This document shows, piece by piece, positions 48,291 through 48,467 of a stretch of 48,467 nt of DNA. The stretch is from positions 1 to 48,467 of the forward strand of contig JAGHUF010000055.1 in NCBI GenBank assembly GCA_018064935.1, in the 5' to 3' direction. A program made the translations under genes and the position numbers. The notes under the pieces are model-generated. The model did no database searches, was not told the DNA's origin, and saw only the letters and a program-made list of their open reading frames with translations. This DNA is from Candidatus Merdinaster equi. Lineage in GTDB: Bacteria; Bacillota; Clostridia; Lachnospirales; Lachnospiraceae. How positions within the stretch are numbered: position 1 is the first letter of the stretch; the number at the start of each line of letters is the position of its first letter.

Positions 48291-48467
48291 ATGGCGGAAG
48301 TAGTATTAGGTAGTACCGGAATTAAGGTAAATAAGAATGGATTTGGTGCATTGCCGATTCAGCGATTATCCAATGAGGCAGCAGCTGCCCTTGCCAGAAA
48401 AGCATTTGATGCCGGCGTTAATTTTTTTGACACAGCTCGTGCATATACCGATTCAGAGGTTAAGCTC
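48291..48467 (+). CDS. Aldo/keto reductase, N-terminal part
   Basis: The first 59 codons, cut by the window end. ATG 48291 follows ACGGAGGT. The protein starts MAEVVLGSTGIKVNKNGFGA and continues to FDAGVNFFDTARAYTDSE, the NADPH-dependent aldo/keto reductase opening with the catalytic Asp in FFDTARAY (here A-R-A-Y, so the usual Tyr follows). Substrate cannot be inferred from this part. Confidence 0.9.
   Translation, partial: MAEVVLGSTGIKVNKNGFGALPIQRLSNEAAAALARKAFDAGVNFFDTARAYTDSEVKL

Overview
The window looks like chromosomal DNA of a low-to-mid GC member of the Bacillota, class Clostridia, most probably Lachnospiraceae. This is an inference from gene content and style: LL-diaminopimelate aminotransferase, a bacterial GlnRS, a valS-folC pair, many AGGAGG-type ribosome binding sites, hairpin/T-run terminators, and small lipoproteins with an L-x-G/A-C lipobox. 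No rRNA, tRNA, insertion sequence, phage gene or CRISPR array was recognised. Base and codon use look uniform, so this reads as core genome with a few accessory-looking cassettes.

Layout. 1-5.6 kb: dapL (lysine/peptidoglycan) with a terminator, then an ECF sigma factor, its overlapping membrane anti-sigma candidate and a VWA lipoprotein; a convergent one-TM protein follows. 5.7-7.9 kb: a small membrane protein and guaB, each with a good promoter. 8-14.7 kb: a run of close-packed genes (GGDEF/EAL protein, glnS, DUF2225 protein, MocR-type regulator). 14.8-18.6 kb: a small membrane protein on the minus strand, a TetR-type regulator with a repeat-rich upstream region, and a PD-(D/E)XK nuclease/Rad3-like helicase. 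18.6-22.2 kb: a non-coding stretch with a DnaA-box-like pair and an operator-like inverted repeat at a promoter, then a HAAS (DUF1700) protein, a small unknown protein, a DHH phosphoesterase with an extra C-terminal domain, a 44-bp degenerate tandem repeat and an unknown 144-residue protein. 22.2-28.6 kb: valS, folC, an unlisted 59-codon ORF, a zinc-ribbon/TPR membrane protein and a PHP phosphoesterase, all tightly coupled.

28.6-31.6 kb is a metal-resistance cassette: a free-standing HMA metallochaperone, a Zn/Cd/Pb-type P1B ATPase without its own HMA domain, and an ArsR-type sensor, with operator-like repeats over the first promoter. 31.6-36 kb: a histidine phosphatase and a heterodimeric ABC exporter with one degenerate ATP site. 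36-40 kb: greA and three exported proteins, including a lipoprotein that resembles the periplasmic head of SecD without any SecD membrane domain. 40-46 kb: ilvE, a VTC-domain/DUF4956/lipoprotein trio, a patatin-like lipase preceded by hairpins, and a DUF308 protein. 46-48.5 kb: a minus-strand nucleoside salvage operon (udp-add), whose upstream region carries a 64-bp tandem hairpin array, and the start of an aldo/keto reductase cut by the window edge.

The signals least explained by ordinary annotation are the 64-bp array (47857-48060), the 44-bp repeat (21538-21669), the SecD-head lipoprotein (36679-37527), the split metal pump with its operator, and several regulatory-looking inverted or direct repeats. 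All functional statements rest on reading motifs by eye; no database search was run.
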